7,295 nucleotides of DNA. It comes from Actinomycetes bacterium. Lineage in GTDB: Bacteria > Actinomycetota > Actinomycetes > Actinomycetales > Microbacteriaceae. Both the position numbers and the translations under genes were made by a program. Where the stretch lies: positions 1-7,295 of the forward strand of contig JAEYUT010000227.1 of NCBI GenBank assembly GCA_023432305.1, in the 5' to 3' direction. Positions within the stretch are counted from its first letter, which is position 1, and each line of letters opens with the position of its first letter. Positions 6,250-7,295 of this stretch are shown here, in pieces. The notes below the pieces were generated by a model. That model was given only the letters and a program-made list of their open reading frames with translations. It made no database searches and was not told the DNA's origin.

Positions 6250-7295
6250 GCGCGTGCCGTCCACGAAGGTCTGCAGCACTCGGGTCGCACCGATCTGGTC
6301 GGCGGGGCCCTCGAAGGGGTCGCGGTCGAGCACCACGAGGTCGGCGAGCTTGCCCACCTCGATCGTGCCCGTGTCGTGGTCGCGGTGGTTCACCCAGGCC
6401 GATCCTGCCGTGTAGGCGGTGAGCGAGGCGGCGAGATCGATCGCCTGATGCGGCAGGAACGGCTCGTAGTCGCCGTCTTCGTGCCCGGGCGCCGCAGTCC
6501 GGTTGACTGCCGTGTGGATCGCTGCGAGCGGATCGGGGGTCGAGACCGACCAGTCGCTTCCCGCCGCGAGTACCGCGCCGGCGCGCTGCAGGTCGCCGAA
6601 CGGGTACTGCCAGGCGCTGCGCTGCTCGCCGAGGAACGGCAGCGTCAGCTCGATCATCTGCGGTTCGAGCGTCGCCCAGTACGACTGCATGTTCGCGGCG
6701 ACGCCGAGGGCGCGGAAACGGGGCACGTCGTCCGGGTGGATCACCTGGATGTGCGCGATGTGGTGACGGTTGTCCCACCGGCCGTTCCGCTCGATCGCGC
6801 GCTCGACGGCATCGAGGCACTGCCGCACCGCGCGGTCGCCGATCGCATGGAAGTGCACCTGGAATCCGAGCTCGTCCAGCTGCGGCACGGCCTCGTTCAG
6901 GATCTCGGGTGGCACGAACGAGATGCCCGAGTTGTCGGTGGGGTGACCGTGGCCGTCGTGGTACGCCTCGAGCATGGAGGCGGTGAAGTTCTCGGCCACG
7001 CCGTCCTGCATGATCTTGATGCTCGTCGCCGAGAAGCGGCTGCTGCGGTACGCGGCGCGCTTCTCGACGAGCGAGGGGATCTGCTCGAGGCCCTGCGTGC
7101 GATCCCACCAGAGCGCACCGACGACCCGTCCCGTGAGCAGCCCCTCGCGATCCGCGCGCACGTAGGTGGGGCCGCCGTCGATGAGGTCGGCGTAGGCGCC
7201 GATGATGGCGTCCTGCCAGGAGGTGATCCCGTAGGAGTGCAGATAGTCCTGACCGCGCAGCAGGCCGGCCAGCATCTCGTCGTCGCTCGTGGGAT
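6226..7295 (-). CDS. YtcJ-like metal-dependent amidohydrolase, N-terminus beyond the window
   Basis: The reading frame is open through the right edge, so only the C-terminal 355 residues are visible. The family is usually about 530-580 residues, so roughly a third is missing, including the first metal-binding HxH. An internal ATG at 7273-7275 is not the start, because the residues before it continue the family pattern leading to YLHSYGITSWQDA. Visible active-site elements are IKIMQDG (candidate carboxylated Lys, codon 7015-7017), HFHAIGDRA (His codons 6853-6855 and 6847-6849), HHIAHIQVIHPDD (His codon 6751-6753) and GSDWSVS (catalytic Asp, codon 6553-6555). The end, IEVGKLADLVVLDRDPF, is the beta-sandwich return typical of amidohydrolases. 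These TIM-barrel enzymes hydrolyse C-N bonds; one studied relative, NfdA, deformylates N-substituted formamides. The substrate here cannot be told from sequence. No signal peptide can be assessed. It converges on recQ, and nothing links the two functionally. Confidence 0.92.
   Translation of the reverse strand, partial: PTSDDEMLAGLLRGQDYLHSYGITSWQDAIIGAYADLIDGGPTYVRADREGLLTGRVVGALWWDRTQGLEQIPSLVEKRAAYRSSRFSATSIKIMQDGVAENFTASMLEAYHDGHGHPTDNSGISFVPPEILNEAVPQLDELGFQVHFHAIGDRAVRQCLDAVERAIERNGRWDNRHHIAHIQVIHPDDVPRFRALGVAANMQSYWATLEPQMIELTLPFLGEQRSAWQYPFGDLQRAGAVLAAGSDWSVSTPDPLAAIHTAVNRTAAPGHEDGDYEPFLPHQAIDLAASLTAYTAGSAWVNHRDHDTGTIEVGKLADLVVLDRDPFEGPADQIGATRVLQTFVDGTRVYAAPDA

Noticed and set aside
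6092..7108. 338-codon minus-strand frame overlapping the amidohydrolase
   Set aside because: It is a shifted frame of the true gene with an Arg/Pro-rich translation. The frame ending at 6226 carries all the family motifs.
7273..7275. ATG at 7275 as the true start of the amidohydrolase
   Set aside because: The frame stays open to the window edge, the preceding residues fit the family, and a protein starting here would lack the first metal-binding motif.

Overview
The window reads as ordinary high-GC actinobacterial chromosome. GC-rich third codon positions, a leaderless-type promoter and U-tract-free terminator hairpins all fit this. The protein style and the frequent GCG-GAT codon pair suggest a relative of Microbacterium (Microbacteriaceae), but that family call is inference, not proof. 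No rRNA, tRNA, CRISPR array, insertion sequence or phage gene is visible.

Layout: (1) positions 1-93 are a short upstream region with a G/C-run hairpin and a clear ribosome binding site. (2) 94-4083 (+) encodes a very large secreted enzyme that joins an ExeM/NucH-type extracellular DNase to a complete UshA/YhcR-type 5'-nucleotidase, followed by beta-sandwich/Ig-like domains. (3) 4084-4398 is a 315-base intergenic region unusually rich in inverted repeats: a strong terminator hairpin, a second GC-rich hairpin, several operator-like palindromes, repeated TGTCC/GGACA half-sites, and a probable leaderless promoter ending at the recQ start codon. (4) 4399-6213 (+) is an intact RecQ DNA helicase. 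(5) 6226-7295 (-) is the C-terminal part of a YtcJ-like amidohydrolase. It converges on recQ with a 12-base gap, its stop codon lies in a hairpin that probably terminates both genes, and its start is beyond the right edge.

The genes do not form an operon and share no obvious pathway. The secreted enzyme is a self-contained scavenging machine: the DNase half should cut extracellular DNA and the nucleotidase half should strip phosphate from nucleotides, giving nucleosides and phosphate outside the cell. RecQ is housekeeping DNA repair and recombination. The amidohydrolase is a metabolic enzyme of unknown substrate. I see no convincing undescribed system here. The items most worth a second look are the fused, cysteine-free nuclease/nucleotidase, the palindrome-dense region upstream of recQ, and the leaderless recQ start.
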